From Oceanobacillus iheyensis HTE831 (GTDB lineage: Bacteria; Bacillota; Bacilli; Bacillales; Amphibacillaceae), in the NCBI RefSeq assembly GCF_000011245.1, contig NC_004193.1, positions 474,501-538,500 on the forward strand: a stretch of DNA of 64,000 nt, written 5' to 3'. The notes below the pieces were generated by a model that was not told the origin of the DNA, searched no databases, and was given only the letters and a program-made list of their open reading frames with translations. Shown piece after piece: positions 1 through 8,480 of the stretch. Within the stretch, counting starts at the first letter, position 1; every line of letters begins with the position of its first letter. The translations under genes were made by a program, and so were the position numbers.

Positions 1-134
1 TTCAACTTCAAAGTGAAAAGCGCTTCATAAATATACTCCGCGGCTGATGACTCCCGTATATTTCGTCCGCTTATTCTAGCAAGCAAAACATACGGATTTA
101 TCTGTTATGTTTAATACTTCTGTCCCAACCTCCC
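1..134 (-). repeat. Dispersed palindromic repeat, family 1, copy A (cut by window start, internally deleted)
   Basis: This is an inverted-orientation relative of the repeats at 17281-17566 and 55915-56144. Shared blocks are CCGCTTATTCTAGC, CGTATATTTC and the terminal TGTCCCAACCTC. It lacks most of the middle of the longer copies and runs off the left edge. No protein coding is seen in it. It ends about 6 bases before the stop codon of the neighbouring ABC-F gene. Confidence 0.7.
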
Positions 135-139
135 AGATA

Positions 140-1735
140 TTACATTTTATTATTGATTTGCTCCATAATTATTTTTTTCTCTTTGAGTAGTTCTTGAAAG
201 TGTTGATCTAATTCTTCAGATGGGTTAAGGCTAAGTTTACCTAATACTTCAGTGATTTTATTTTCGATTATCAACTTCTGCTGTTCAAGAGAATCTTCTT
301 GTTCATGGGTTTTCGATTGAACTTGTTGATATGCCTGATAACTACCATCAAAAATATGAAGTTGTTTGTCTTTAATTTCCACTATTCGGTTAGCCACTTG
401 ATTAATAAAATGGCGATCATGGGATACAAAAAGGATTGTTCCAACATACCCTTGTAATAAACCTTCTAGTGCCTCAACTGCTTCTATATCGAGAAAGTTC
501 GTCGGTTCATCGAGGATAAGTATATTAATATCACTCACAAACAGTTTTGCAAAAGCTACTTTGACTTGTTCTCCACCGCTTAATACATGTACCGGTTTAT
601 ACACATCTTCATCGAAAAAGTGTAGTCGAGCTAAAACGGTGCGAATGAGTGATTCCTGTTGTTTCGATGTTTCTTGAACATTTTCAAGAATTGATTTATT
701 TGCATTAAGCACGGATAAGTTTTGACTGAAATAACCAATCTTAACGGAAGGATTAATGGTAATCCCTTTATGATTACGGTTAATAATTTTCTTCACTAGA
801 GTTGTTTTTCCGGTTCCATTTTCTCCAATTATTGCTACTTTATCTCCGCCTTTAACATAGAGACTTACGGGTTCCCACAATCGTTTTTCAGGTACTTTTC
901 CTTCTACATCTTCCATTCGTATAATTATTTTTCCTGTTACTTTATCTTGCATCGGCAAAGTCATTTTTATAGGAGGGCTATCATTTACTTTTTCTACTTT
1001 ATCTAGATGTTCTAACCGTTTTTCCAATGCTTTTGCTGTTTTTTGTAATTTCTTTTGCTTCTTCGCAAAGTAAGGTTTTGCACCTGTAATTTTAGCTTCA
1101 GAGCGGCTTACTTGTTTAGGTTTTTTGGTAGCTCTTTGTGCCCGTTGCTCTTTCTTTTCGATTGCGTTTTCGAGTTGTTGTTTCTTCTGTTGATAGTGTT
1201 CGTACGCTTGTTGTTGCTGTTGTATCTCAAGATCTTTTTGTTCTCGATAGTCAGAATAATTTCCTTTGTAGATATTCACTTTACTATCTTCTAACTCCCA
1301 AATGCTCGTGCAAAGCTTATCTAAGAAAAATCGGTCATGTGAAACAATAATTAACGCACCTTGCCAATTGGATAATTTTTTCTCCACCCATTCAATATGC
1401 TTGGTATCAAGATTCGTTGTTGGTTCATCTGCTAATAGAAGTCCTGCCTTGGATTTTAAGGAATTAGTAATATATTCTTGGGTTACCTCGCCGCCACTTT
1501 TTGTAGTATCTTTTCTTTTTAGTTGAGGTAAGAGCTCAACTTGAGTATACGTTTTTATGCTCCCGGAATCAGGATTTCGCTTTGTAGCTAATAATTCTAA
1601 AAGTGTTGATTTTCCAGTTCCATTAGGGCCAACTAATCCAATTCGGTCATTTTCTGAAATAGATAGCTGATCAATGTTTATTAGTGTTCGATCTTTTATC
1701 GCATACTGAACATGATTGATTTCCAATATCCTCAT
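140..1735 (-). CDS. Vga-type ABC-F ribosome protection protein
   Basis: This soluble twin-ATPase of the antibiotic-resistance ABC-F group has 531 residues; the family usually has 520-550. Walker A GPNGTGKST lies near residue 36, the short first signature SGGE near 80 and Walker B LLLADEP near 99. A lysine-rich interdomain linker covers about 165-265. Walker A GENGTGKTT is near 304, LSGGEQ near 385 and Walker B ILILDEP near 405, followed by a charged coiled-coil tail. There are no membrane segments. The wording (KSGGEVTQ, ADEPTTNLD, QRATKKPKQ, GAKPYF) is close to Vga(A) as I remember it. Such proteins displace lincosamides, streptogramin A and pleuromutilins from the ribosome. I chose the ATG at 1735, preceded by GGAG, over the in-frame upstream ATG, because the upstream part is the attenuator leader. 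The exact drug spectrum is inference. Confidence 0.88.
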   Translation of the reverse strand: MRILEINHVQYAIKDRTLINIDQLSISENDRIGLVGPNGTGKSTLLELLATKRNPDSGSIKTYTQVELLPQLKRKDTTKSGGEVTQEYITNSLKSKAGLLLADEPTTNLDTKHIEWVEKKLSNWQGALIIVSHDRFFLDKLCTSIWELEDSKVNIYKGNYSDYREQKDLEIQQQQQAYEHYQQKKQQLENAIEKKEQRAQRATKKPKQVSRSEAKITGAKPYFAKKQKKLQKTAKALEKRLEHLDKVEKVNDSPPIKMTLPMQDKVTGKIIIRMEDVEGKVPEKRLWEPVSLYVKGGDKVAIIGENGTGKTTLVKKIINRNHKGITINPSVKIGYFSQNLSVLNANKSILENVQETSKQQESLIRTVLARLHFFDEDVYKPVHVLSGGEQVKVAFAKLFVSDINILILDEPTNFLDIEAVEALEGLLQGYVGTILFVSHDRHFINQVANRIVEIKDKQLHIFDGSYQAYQQVQSKTHEQEDSLEQQKLIIENKITEVLGKLSLNPSEELDQHFQELLKEKKIIMEQINNKM

Positions 1736-1767
1736 ATGATCATCTCCGTTTATATATTTTTGGAGAC

Positions 1768-1800
1768 AAAAAAGCCCCCGTTCTTTTCCAGAACAAGGGG
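1768..1800 (-). terminator. Intrinsic terminator (attenuator) before the ABC-F gene
   Basis: On the minus strand, CCCCTTGTTC and GAACGGGGG form a GC-rich stem around a TGGAAAA loop. A run of six T residues follows. It sits about 33 bases upstream of the ABC-F start codon, so full termination would silence the gene. Confidence 0.85.
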
Positions 1801-1839
1801 ATAGCACCGGGTATTGGCAACGGAAAATAGAGCTATCCC
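1768..1839 (-). promoter_or_regulatory. ABC-F leader with mutually exclusive hairpins
   Basis: On the minus strand the leader holds three overlapping pairings. GGGATAGC (1832-1839) can pair with GCTATCCC (1798-1805). The terminator 5' arm CCCC..GTTC can pair with GAAC.GGGG. Farther upstream, at 1873-1886, TTTTCCAGAACAGG can pair with TGTTCTGGAAAA in the terminator arm. This is the layout of ribosome-mediated transcription attenuation, known for vga(A) and vmlR type genes. The switch mechanism here is inferred from complementarity only. Confidence 0.75.
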
Positions 1840-1887
1840 GTAGCACATACACAAGGAAAGATAGAAGCTAATCCTGTTCTGGAAAAT

Positions 1888-1899
1888 TCAATTAAACAT
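1888..1899 (-). CDS. Putative three-codon leader peptide (uORF)
   Basis: ATG TTT AAT TGA reads Met-Phe-Asn-stop. It lies immediately upstream of the anti-terminator arm at 1873-1886. A ribosome stalled on this uORF by an antibiotic would mask or expose that arm. Very short leader ORFs are known before some ABC-F genes. The ribosome binding site is weak (a GGTG a few bases upstream), so this call rests mainly on position. Confidence 0.4.
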   Translation of the reverse strand: MFN

Positions 1900-2088
1900 A
1901 ACAAAACGCACCGATGGTATTTACGCACGATAGTCTTTTATGTCGATATGAATTTTCTTAGATTAATAACAGGATTAGTACTTCATGTTCCCTTGATTCA
2001 CCCTTTCGATTCAAATGTTAGTGTCATTATAACGGAAAGAAAAAAGAATGTCATCCTTATTCTTAAAAATAGGCGAGAAGAAAATCAA

Positions 2089-2125
2089 AGAAACCCCCAA
2101 ACGATGATAGTTCGTCTGGGGGTTA
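2089..2125 (-). terminator. Terminator after siderophore ATPase gene
   Basis: On the minus strand AACCCCCAGACGAAC pairs with GTTTGGGGGTT around a short loop, followed by a T-rich stretch. It lies directly after the stop codon of the ATPase gene. Confidence 0.75.
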
Positions 2126-2128
2126 AAT

Positions 2129-2962
2129 TTACAATGCGGTTGTAGCAGGGTTTTGCATAGATTCTTTTATAGCGCAATTTCTTCCTCTTCCGTGTGGAAT
2201 ACACATTGGTGTTCCAAAAATTGGATCACAGGCAATGTTACAACGCATACGAAATACGTCAGAAACCAATTCGCTTGAAATTGTATCTTCAGGTCTACCT
2301 TGTGCATATACCTTTTTGTCTTTAATTGCTATGATATGATGAGCATAACGGCTAGCGAGGTTCAAGTCATGCAGTACCATTACGATCGTGCGGTTATCTT
2401 TTTCATTCAGTTCAAATAATAAATCTAAAACATCGATTTGATGGGTTAAGTCTAAATAAGTAGTGGGCTCATCCAATAGAATGATATCTGTTTCTTGTGC
2501 TAGTGTTAAAGCAATCCATGCCCGTTGACGCTGACCACCGGATAATGAATCAACTGGCTCATTCATTAATTCGCGCATATTGGTATCTTGAAGTGCTCGT
2601 AGTACTGCATCTTCGTCTTCTTGAGACCACTGCTTCATCATTTTACGATAAGGATGTCTGCCTTGTTTTACTAGTTCATAAACAGTAAGCCCTTCAGGAC
2701 TTGCTGGTGATTGCGGCAATATAGAAAGGTTTTGAGCAACCTCTTTCGTTCGCATTTTTGCTATATCTTGGCCATTTAGGACAACCGAACCGTCTTTAGG
2801 CTTCAATAATCGAGCTAAAGAACGTAATAATGTTGATTTCCCACATCCATTTGGACCGATGAATACCGTGATTTCTCCTTTAGGTATGGAAATATCTAAT
2901 TCATCGATGATGATGCGATCACCGAATCCGAGTGTTAAGTTATTCGCTGTTAGCGTATCCAA
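2129..2962 (-). CDS. Ferric-siderophore ABC transporter ATP-binding protein (YusV/FecE type)
   Basis: This cytoplasmic ATPase powers iron-siderophore import. Walker A GPNGCGKST, signature LSGGQRQRAW, Walker B DIILLDEPTTYLD and the switch histidine (MVLHDLN) are all present. A cysteine-containing C-terminal tail (RCNIACDPIFGTPMCIP) is typical of FecE-like siderophore ATPases. I chose the TTG at 2962, giving 277 residues, because GGGAGG at 2971-2976 sits 8 bases upstream. The longer reading from 2983 would bury that site inside the gene. A Fur-like box lies upstream at 3039-3053. Its partners are the binding lipoprotein and two permeases on the other side of 3147-6347. B. subtilis YusV likewise serves several binding proteins. 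The exact siderophore is not visible. Confidence 0.88.
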   Translation of the reverse strand: MDTLTANNLTLGFGDRIIIDELDISIPKGEITVFIGPNGCGKSTLLRSLARLLKPKDGSVVLNGQDIAKMRTKEVAQNLSILPQSPASPEGLTVYELVKQGRHPYRKMMKQWSQEDEDAVLRALQDTNMRELMNEPVDSLSGGQRQRAWIALTLAQETDIILLDEPTTYLDLTHQIDVLDLLFELNEKDNRTIVMVLHDLNLASRYAHHIIAIKDKKVYAQGRPEDTISSELVSDVFRMRCNIACDPIFGTPMCIPHGRGRNCAIKESMQNPATTAL

Positions 2963-3038
2963 CGTAATCGCCTCCCGGTTCAAAACACGTACATTTTGAC
3001 GTTACCTTCATTTTATTGGTTAAAAAGTCATTCGTCAA

Positions 3039-3053
3039 TGATAATAATTTTCA
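3039..3053. promoter_or_regulatory. Fur box upstream of the siderophore ATPase gene
   Basis: TGATAATAATTTTCA matches the 7-1-7 Fur consensus TGATAATnATTATCA at 13 of 14 informative positions. It lies about 77 bases upstream of the ATPase start. Iron repression is inferred. Confidence 0.75.
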
Positions 3054-3086
3054 ATTAAGGTATCAATAAATGAAAAGTTAATGGAG

Positions 3087-3140
3087 TAAAAAGACTGAAA
3101 CATAAGTAATCAATTAAAATACTTTTTGTTCCAGTCTCTT
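3087..3140 (-). terminator. Terminator after siderophore-binding lipoprotein gene
   Basis: On the minus strand GAGACTGGAACA pairs with TGTTTCAGTCTTTT, with an inner AAGTA/TACTT pairing and a T-run at the end. It follows the stop codon at 3147. Confidence 0.7.
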
Positions 3141-3146
3141 CTAATT

Positions 3147-4112
3147 TTATTTAAAGATATTAATTAATTCATCAATTGTTTGTTCATAAGCTTTAATACC
3201 GTTGTTTGTCCAGTTGCTTTCGTCTTCAAAGTGGTAAACTTGATCATTTTGGACAGCTTTGGTATTTTGCCAAACATTACTATTATTTAATGTTTCAATA
3301 CCTTCGTCGTCTTCTGATCCAAGGATAACGACATGGTCAGCTTCAATCTCAGATAATTTTTCCAGAGATATAGGATCCCAATTAGTTTCAGTCTCACCTA
3401 GATCTTTAACTAATTCAGGAACTTTTACTCCTAACTCTGAATAAATCATTTTAGCAGTGTGTCGATTTTCTTCAAATAAGAAGTATTTTCCACCAACAAC
3501 CCACATAAATGCTACTGATTCTTCTCCTAAAGTATCTTGAAGCTGTGTATTCGCTTCTTCTACTTTCGCTTCATAATCAGCAATTGCTTGCTCAGCTTCA
3601 TCTTCTTTGCCAAGTAACTCTCCAAAACGTTTCAGTTGGACTTGCCAGTCTGACGTTTCTTCTTGACTCATTACGTAAGTAGGTGCGATTGCTGAATAAT
3701 CTTCATACGAACCTTCATAGCTATCTAAAGTATTTTCTAATATAATGAGGTCAGGTTCATAGCTTAGTACTTGCTCTAATGGCATTGTCCATTCGATTGT
3801 TTCTACATCTTGAAGTTCTTCTTCTAAGTAGTCTTGTACACTTTCACCAATTGCCCATTTTGCAGTAGGCGTAATTCCAAGTGCTAACAGTGTATCTTCA
3901 TGATAAGGTGCTAATACGTTTTCCGGGTTTGCTGGAATAGTTACTTCTCCCATTTCGGAATCTACGGTTTGCTCTGACGGTTCTTCGGAATTATTGTCTG
4001 AACTATTATCCGTATCATTATTATTGTCATCGCTACCACAAGCAGCTAAAAATAATGATATTGCAATGAATAATACCAGAAGTAGTTTATTTTTAGTTAA
4101 GTATTTATACAT
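3147..4112 (-). CDS. Iron-siderophore substrate-binding lipoprotein (YfiY/FhuD-like)
   Basis: This is the 321-residue extracytoplasmic receptor of the siderophore importer. A lipoprotein signal peptide ends in the lipobox LAAC near residue 25. A low-complexity Asn/Asp/Ser linker follows, then a periplasmic-binding-protein fold. Typical phrases are ITPTAKWAIG, EPDLIILEN and DHVVILGSEDD. The ATG at 4112 is preceded by AGGAG. The gene is divergent from two FecCD permease genes across a 202-bp gap that holds a Fur box (4154-4168). The whole cluster resembles B. subtilis yfiY-yfiZ-yfhA with yusV. Ligand identity cannot be read from sequence. Confidence 0.88.
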   Translation of the reverse strand: MYKYLTKNKLLLVLFIAISLFLAACGSDDNNNDTDNSSDNNSEEPSEQTVDSEMGEVTIPANPENVLAPYHEDTLLALGITPTAKWAIGESVQDYLEEELQDVETIEWTMPLEQVLSYEPDLIILENTLDSYEGSYEDYSAIAPTYVMSQEETSDWQVQLKRFGELLGKEDEAEQAIADYEAKVEEANTQLQDTLGEESVAFMWVVGGKYFLFEENRHTAKMIYSELGVKVPELVKDLGETETNWDPISLEKLSEIEADHVVILGSEDDEGIETLNNSNVWQNTKAVQNDQVYHFEDESNWTNNGIKAYEQTIDELINIFK

Positions 4113-4153
4113 ATTCTTTTCTCCTCTATGTTATAATGTTCACCTAACGACAA

Positions 4154-4168
4154 TGATAATCACTTTCA
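4154..4168. promoter_or_regulatory. Fur box in the divergent siderophore promoter region
   Basis: TGATAATCACTTTCA fits the 7-1-7 Fur consensus at 12 of 14 positions. It lies about 40 bp from the lipoprotein start and 147 bp from the permease start, so one site could control both directions. Confidence 0.7.
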
Positions 4169-4314
4169 ATTAGAAAGTCAATGTTATCTTTAAGTGTTCC
4201 ACATACTTTCATTATTGTTGGCAAACCGTCTATTCGAATCTTCCTTAATATATAATTAAGGAGACATTAAACACAATGATTGAAGATGTATAATCTTGTA
4301 TAGGAGTCTTTTTT

Positions 4315-5328
4315 ATGAAAACATTCACAAAATCTCCCTTTTCTAAATTAGGTTTAAACATTATTGGTTTATGTCTAGTTGTTTTTTCGATGGGGATATC
4401 TATTTCTTATGGTGCCACAAATATAGACTTACATACTGTTTGGGATGCCGTATTACATTTTAATCCAGAAAATCAATCCCACCAAGTTATTCAGGAGTTA
4501 CGCATTCCTAGAGCGTTGTCTGCCGTTTTAGTTGGTGCATTTCTAGCTGTTTCTGGAGCAGTCATGCAGGGGATGACACGAAATCCATTAGCTTCTCCTT
4601 CTATTATGGGTGTGACGGATGGTGCTGCATTTGCGCTAGTTATTATGATGGCATTTTTCCCGTCTGTTTCAAGTGGAGGATTAACGCTAGGATCGTTTAT
4701 TGGGGCAGGCGTAGCTGTTACGCTAGTATTTTTAGTCGGATCGTTCTCAAGTAGTGGACTTACTCCAGTGAAATTAGCTTTAGCAGGTGTAGCTATTGGT
4801 ACACTTTTACGGTCTTTATCATCCGTAATTTCATTGCATTTTCAACTGGAAAAAGATATTGGTTTTTGGCTTGCTGGTGGATTGGATGGGGCCAATTGGG
4901 GATCTGTTCAACTCTTAGTCATGATTGGGATTTTCGGAATGCTGATTGCTCTATCAATTTCAAAATCTATCACAGTGCTAAGTCTAGGTGATGATTTATC
5001 AACAGGTCTAGGTCAAAATAATACGATGATTAAGATCATGGGGATCATTTCCGTATTATTATTAACTGGGGTGGCAGTATCAATAGCTGGATCTGTTGGT
5101 TTTATCGGGTTAATTATTCCTCATATCACAAGGTTTATTATTGGCACAGACTATCGTTGGATTATTCCTACAACAGCTGTGTTTGGTTCGCTTCTTTTAG
5201 TAAATGCGGATTTAATAGCAAGAATGATTAATGCACCGTTTGAAACGCCGGTTGGTGCAATCACATCAATCATTGGTGTGCCATTCTTCCTCTACTTAGC
5301 AAGAGGTAGTGGAGGTGACAAAAAATGA
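4315..5328 (+). CDS. Siderophore ABC transporter permease (FecCD family, YfiZ-like)
   Basis: This is one of two integral membrane subunits of the siderophore importer. It has 337 residues and about nine or ten hydrophobic segments. Family signatures are LRIPRALSAVLVGAFLAVSG, MQGMTRNPLASPSIMG and the ATPase-contact loop VGFIGLIIPHITR. AGGAG lies 8 bases before the ATG. It overlaps the second permease gene by 4 bp (ATGA), so the two are translationally coupled. They probably form a heterodimer with the ATPase at 2129-2962. Iron control through the Fur box at 4154-4168 is inferred. Confidence 0.9.
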   Translation: MKTFTKSPFSKLGLNIIGLCLVVFSMGISISYGATNIDLHTVWDAVLHFNPENQSHQVIQELRIPRALSAVLVGAFLAVSGAVMQGMTRNPLASPSIMGVTDGAAFALVIMMAFFPSVSSGGLTLGSFIGAGVAVTLVFLVGSFSSSGLTPVKLALAGVAIGTLLRSLSSVISLHFQLEKDIGFWLAGGLDGANWGSVQLLVMIGIFGMLIALSISKSITVLSLGDDLSTGLGQNNTMIKIMGIISVLLLTGVAVSIAGSVGFIGLIIPHITRFIIGTDYRWIIPTTAVFGSLLLVNADLIARMINAPFETPVGAITSIIGVPFFLYLARGSGGDKK

Positions 5329-6347
5329 ATGAATTAGAACAACTGAAGTGGAAACGTTTTTGGACGATTAGTGGAATATTAATTGTATTAATGATTGGTT
5401 TTGCTTTTCTTAGTTTAAATATGGGGGTAATCTCTATATCCCCAAAAGAGGTAATTCAAACATTATTCCAAAATGGTACGGATCAACAAGAATTGGTGTT
5501 ATTTAATTTTCGATTACCCGGGATTATTCTTGCATTATTAATTGGAGCTGGATTAGCAGTTTCTGGAGCTATTATGCAAGGGTTTACCCAAAATGGATTA
5601 GCCGATCCTGGTATCCTCGGAATCAATACAGGTGCAGGATTTGCAATTGTATTATTCTTATTTTTCTTTCAAGGTGTTATACCAAGTTCAAGCCCGCTAT
5701 CTATTTTTGCCATGCCGTTTGTTGCTTTAATAGGGGCATTAACAGCTGCAGCAATTATTTATGCACTAGCTTGGAAAAAAGGTGTAACAGCTATTCGTCT
5801 CGTGCTAGTTGGAATTGGTGTGAATGCCGCTTTTAGTGCATTGTTGACCATTATGCAGTTGAAAATGGATCCACAGAACTTTAGACAAGTAACCATATGG
5901 CTGTCGGGTGATATATGGAATGCGAATTGGAACTTTGTATTTGCTTTGCTACCATGGATGCTTATACTCATTCCAGTTGCAATTAAAAAGTCAAAGTCTC
6001 TTAATGTGTTCAATTTAGGAGATGATGTAGCTTCTGGTTTAGGTGTGAGAGTGGAAAAAGAAAGAGGATTACTACTATTTATTGCTGTTGCGTTAGCAGG
6101 AGCTTCCGTAGCGGCAGGTGGGGCAATTGCATTCTTAGGACTGGTAGTACCTCATATTGTCAGAAAGATAGTCGGGCCTATGCATCAATTTGTAATTCCT
6201 ATATCAGCTTTACTTGGTGCAGTTTTATTAATGGTAGCTGACATAATTGGAAGTAATTTATTAGCACCGAGCACCATCCCCGTTGGTATTGTAGTTTCGA
6301 TAGTAAGTACACCATACTTTATCTATTTATTAATGAAAACAAAGTAG
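5325..6347 (+). CDS. Siderophore ABC transporter permease (FecCD family, YfhA-like)
   Basis: This is the second membrane subunit of the siderophore importer, 340 residues. Recognisable blocks are FRLPGIILALLIGAGLAVSG, MQGFTQNGLADPGILGIN and the cytoplasmic loop IAFLGLVVPHIVRKIVG. GGAGG lies 10 bases before the ATG inside the end of the upstream permease gene. It is the last gene of a two-gene unit and ends about 90 bp before a strong bidirectional terminator. Confidence 0.9.
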   Translation: MNELEQLKWKRFWTISGILIVLMIGFAFLSLNMGVISISPKEVIQTLFQNGTDQQELVLFNFRLPGIILALLIGAGLAVSGAIMQGFTQNGLADPGILGINTGAGFAIVLFLFFFQGVIPSSSPLSIFAMPFVALIGALTAAAIIYALAWKKGVTAIRLVLVGIGVNAAFSALLTIMQLKMDPQNFRQVTIWLSGDIWNANWNFVFALLPWMLILIPVAIKKSKSLNVFNLGDDVASGLGVRVEKERGLLLFIAVALAGASVAAGGAIAFLGLVVPHIVRKIVGPMHQFVIPISALLGAVLLMVADIIGSNLLAPSTIPVGIVVSIVSTPYFIYLLMKTK

Positions 6348-6436
6348 GATAAATTAAAGAGAAGTTAGTTAATCTCTATCTTGCTTTTTATAGCAGATAG
6401 CAGAAATATAACTAGAAAAGTTAAAGGTCAGATGCG

Positions 6437-6489
6437 AAAAACGCCTCTATTGTTACATAATACATTAGTAACATATAGAGGCGTTTTTT
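6437..6489. terminator. Bidirectional terminator
   Basis: AAAAACGCCTCTAT pairs with ATAGAGGCGTTTTTT, with an inner TGTTAC/GTAACA pairing. T-runs occur on both strands. It separates the converging permease operon and the YaiI/YqxD gene. Confidence 0.9.
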
Positions 6490-6494
6490 CTAGA

Positions 6495-6935
6495 CTACTT
6501 CGTAATATACTGAAGAAATAATTGGTTGAAATTTATTCTGTCTTCTTCTGTCAATGCTTTAGGACCTTTCGTTCGTTTGCCGCTCTTTCTTTCTTTTGCA
6601 CTTAAATATCGTGATTGTAATAATTGATCGATATTATGATTCGTGTAGGCAAATCCTTTATGATGAAGTACATAACATCCTTTTGCTAAAGCTAGAGATG
6701 CTAGTCCGTAATCTTGAGTGACGATGATATCTCCTTTGTTTGCTAATTGCATAATCCGATAATCCGCAGCATCTGCACCAGTATCTACATAAATAGTTTC
6801 AACATGAGAAGGATGTTCATGAAGGGAATAATGAGATAGACTGGTTACAAGCGTAACGGCTATATTTTGCTTTCCAGATTCTTTGATAATAATGTCTTTC
6901 ACTGGACAAGCATCCGCATCTACATATACTTTCAT
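6495..6935 (-). CDS. UPF0178/DUF188 family protein (YaiI/YqxD)
   Basis: This 146-residue cytoplasmic protein is full length for the family. The PIN-like fold is marked by the N-terminal VDADACPVK, by [12 protein letters not shown], by [11 protein letters not shown] and by the basic block [13 protein letters not shown]. Acidic residues in these blocks would form a metal site as in PIN nucleases, but no biochemical role is established for the family. It is a single gene converging on the permease operon. Confidence 0.88.
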   Translation of the reverse strand: MKVYVDADACPVKDIIIKESGKQNIAVTLVTSLSHYSLHEHPSHVETIYVDTGADAADYRIMQLANKGDIIVTQDYGLASLALAKGCYVLHHKGFAYTNHNIDQLLQSRYLSAKERKSGKRTKGPKALTEEDRINFNQLFLQYITK

Positions 6936-7031
6936 ATATTTCGCTCCCTCATATATACTAAGTATATTGTACCGAAATCATTATTAATTGGAAAATATAA
7001 TAAAAAAATATGAAGATTTGAGGTATCCGTT

Positions 7032-7541
7032 GTGACAGTAATAGAAAAGATGAAGAAATCTGACTGGAATCAAGTATTAGATATATATATTCAAGGAATG
7101 GAAACAAAAAATGCAACCTTTGAAACAACAAAACCAGAGTGGGAAAGCTGGGAAGATTGGGACAGTGATCATCTAGAGAACTGTCGATTAGTTGTCAAAG
7201 AAGGAACCAAGTTGTTAGGCTGGGCTGCATTATTACCAATATCAACGCGGAAATATTATTCAGGGGTTGCAGAGGTTAGTATTTATCTAGATAAGGAAAG
7301 CCTTGGAAAAGGGATTGGCTCCATGTTAATGAAATCATTAATAGAACATAGTGAGAAGAACGGTTTTTGGATGTTACAATCCGAAATTTTTCCAGAGAAT
7401 ATAGGCAGCATCAAATTACATGATAAATTTGCCTTTCGCAAAGTCGGTATTAGAGAAAAGATTGGAAAGATGGAAGGAACAAAAAACGAATGGCGAGATG
7501 TTGTTTTAATGGAAAGAAGAAGTGAAAAATGTGGAGTATAA
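7032..7541 (+). CDS. GNAT family N-acetyltransferase (Pat-like)
   Basis: This 169-residue acetyl-CoA-dependent acetyltransferase contains the fold blocks WAALLPIS, VAEVSIYLDKESLGKGIGSMLM (acetyl-CoA loop) and FPENIGSIKLHDKFAFRKVG. The pattern is that of phosphinothricin/methionine-sulfoximine acetyltransferases, but substrates in this group cannot be assigned from sequence. The start is GTG with a modest GAGG upstream. The downstream small gene begins 15 bp later behind AAGGAGG, so the two may be cotranscribed. Confidence 0.8.
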   Translation: MTVIEKMKKSDWNQVLDIYIQGMETKNATFETTKPEWESWEDWDSDHLENCRLVVKEGTKLLGWAALLPISTRKYYSGVAEVSIYLDKESLGKGIGSMLMKSLIEHSEKNGFWMLQSEIFPENIGSIKLHDKFAFRKVGIREKIGKMEGTKNEWRDVVLMERRSEKCGV

Positions 7542-7556
7542 CAAGGAGGCGATATT

Positions 7557-7829
7557 TTGGTAATTGTCTTAAATAATCACGAGTTCATTGCTCGAGATGT
7601 GAAGTTAAATGATGAAAAAGAAAAAACAGAGTTGTCGTTTTACTTCAAAGTGACGAGTGAAACCTATCACGATATTACAGTATTATTATATGAAAATAAT
7701 TTCTTCGTACAAATACCAGAAAAAAGTATTAATTTTTCAGCTACAATAGGGCAGTACGCAACATCAATTACAAATTTATATGAAGAAGGAAAAGAAGGAG
7801 ACTTTTTCTTATCACTCGTTGAAAAATAA
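7557..7829 (+). CDS. DUF3219-like hypothetical protein (YkvR-like)
   Basis: This 90-residue soluble protein starts at TTG behind a strong AAGGAGG. The wording VTSETYHDITVLLYENNF and the TATI/TSITNLYEEG block resemble B. subtilis YkvR (DUF3219) as I remember it. No catalytic motif or membrane segment is visible, and function is unknown. It sits between two acetyltransferase genes. Confidence 0.6.
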   Translation: MVIVLNNHEFIARDVKLNDEKEKTELSFYFKVTSETYHDITVLLYENNFFVQIPEKSINFSATIGQYATSITNLYEEGKEGDFFLSLVEK

Positions 7830-7885
7830 GTATGTAAATGTATTGATATGAGATTGATATAGAACGAATAAATGGGGGGATGGGG

Positions 7886-8446
7886 ATGGAACCGATATTA
7901 ATCGAGTTTCCTGATTACGTAGAAACAGAAAGATTGCTTATCCGAGCACCGAAGTTAGAAGATTGGAAGGAATTACATGAGGCAGTACGTGCTTCTAAAG
8001 CCGAGTTAGAACCATGGCTTCCTTTTGCACGAAACGATGAAACTGAAGAAGATCGTAAAGCAAATACGAAGGAAGCATATGTAAACTTCATTTCGAGAAA
8101 AGATTTGCGTTTTCATGTTTACAGTAAAGAAACCGGGAGATTTATTGCTTCAACCGGATTACATCGAATTGACTGGAAAGCAAGAAAGTTTGAAATTGGC
8201 TATTGGGTAGATTCCCGTCAAAGTGGGCAAGGGTATGTAACAGAGGTGGTATATGGATTAACCAAGTTTGCGTTTGAACAATTAGAAGCGAATCGAGTAG
8301 AAATTCGTTGTGACTCTAAAAATACGAAAAGCAGAGCAGTTGCAGAAAGAGCTGGATTTGATCTTGAAGGAATATTGAGAAATGATGAAATAGATCATAA
8401 AGGGATATTGCGTGACACATGCGTTTATTCAAAAATAAAATTATAA
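7886..8446 (+). CDS. RimJ/RimL-type GNAT N-acetyltransferase
   Basis: This 186-residue acetyltransferase resembles those that modify the N-termini of ribosomal proteins. Family blocks are TERLLIRAPKLED near the N-terminus, EIGYWVDSRQSGQGYVTE (acetyl-CoA loop), and the C-terminal CDSKNTKSRAVAERAGFDLEG. I prefer the ATG at 7886 because the GGGGGG ribosome site would abut the earlier in-frame ATG at 7880. The actual substrate is not known; many paralogues are misnamed as RimL. Confidence 0.82.
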   Translation: MEPILIEFPDYVETERLLIRAPKLEDWKELHEAVRASKAELEPWLPFARNDETEEDRKANTKEAYVNFISRKDLRFHVYSKETGRFIASTGLHRIDWKARKFEIGYWVDSRQSGQGYVTEVVYGLTKFAFEQLEANRVEIRCDSKNTKSRAVAERAGFDLEGILRNDEIDHKGILRDTCVYSKIKL

Positions 8447-8480
8447 AGAGTTTCCTTTAAAGGAAAGATAGGATGACAAT

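Noticed and set aside
1948..2145. 65-codon plus-strand ORF between the ABC-F leader and the siderophore ATPase
   Set aside because: It spans promoter and terminator DNA, has no ribosome site, and its end is the reverse strand of a terminator and the ATPase C-terminus.
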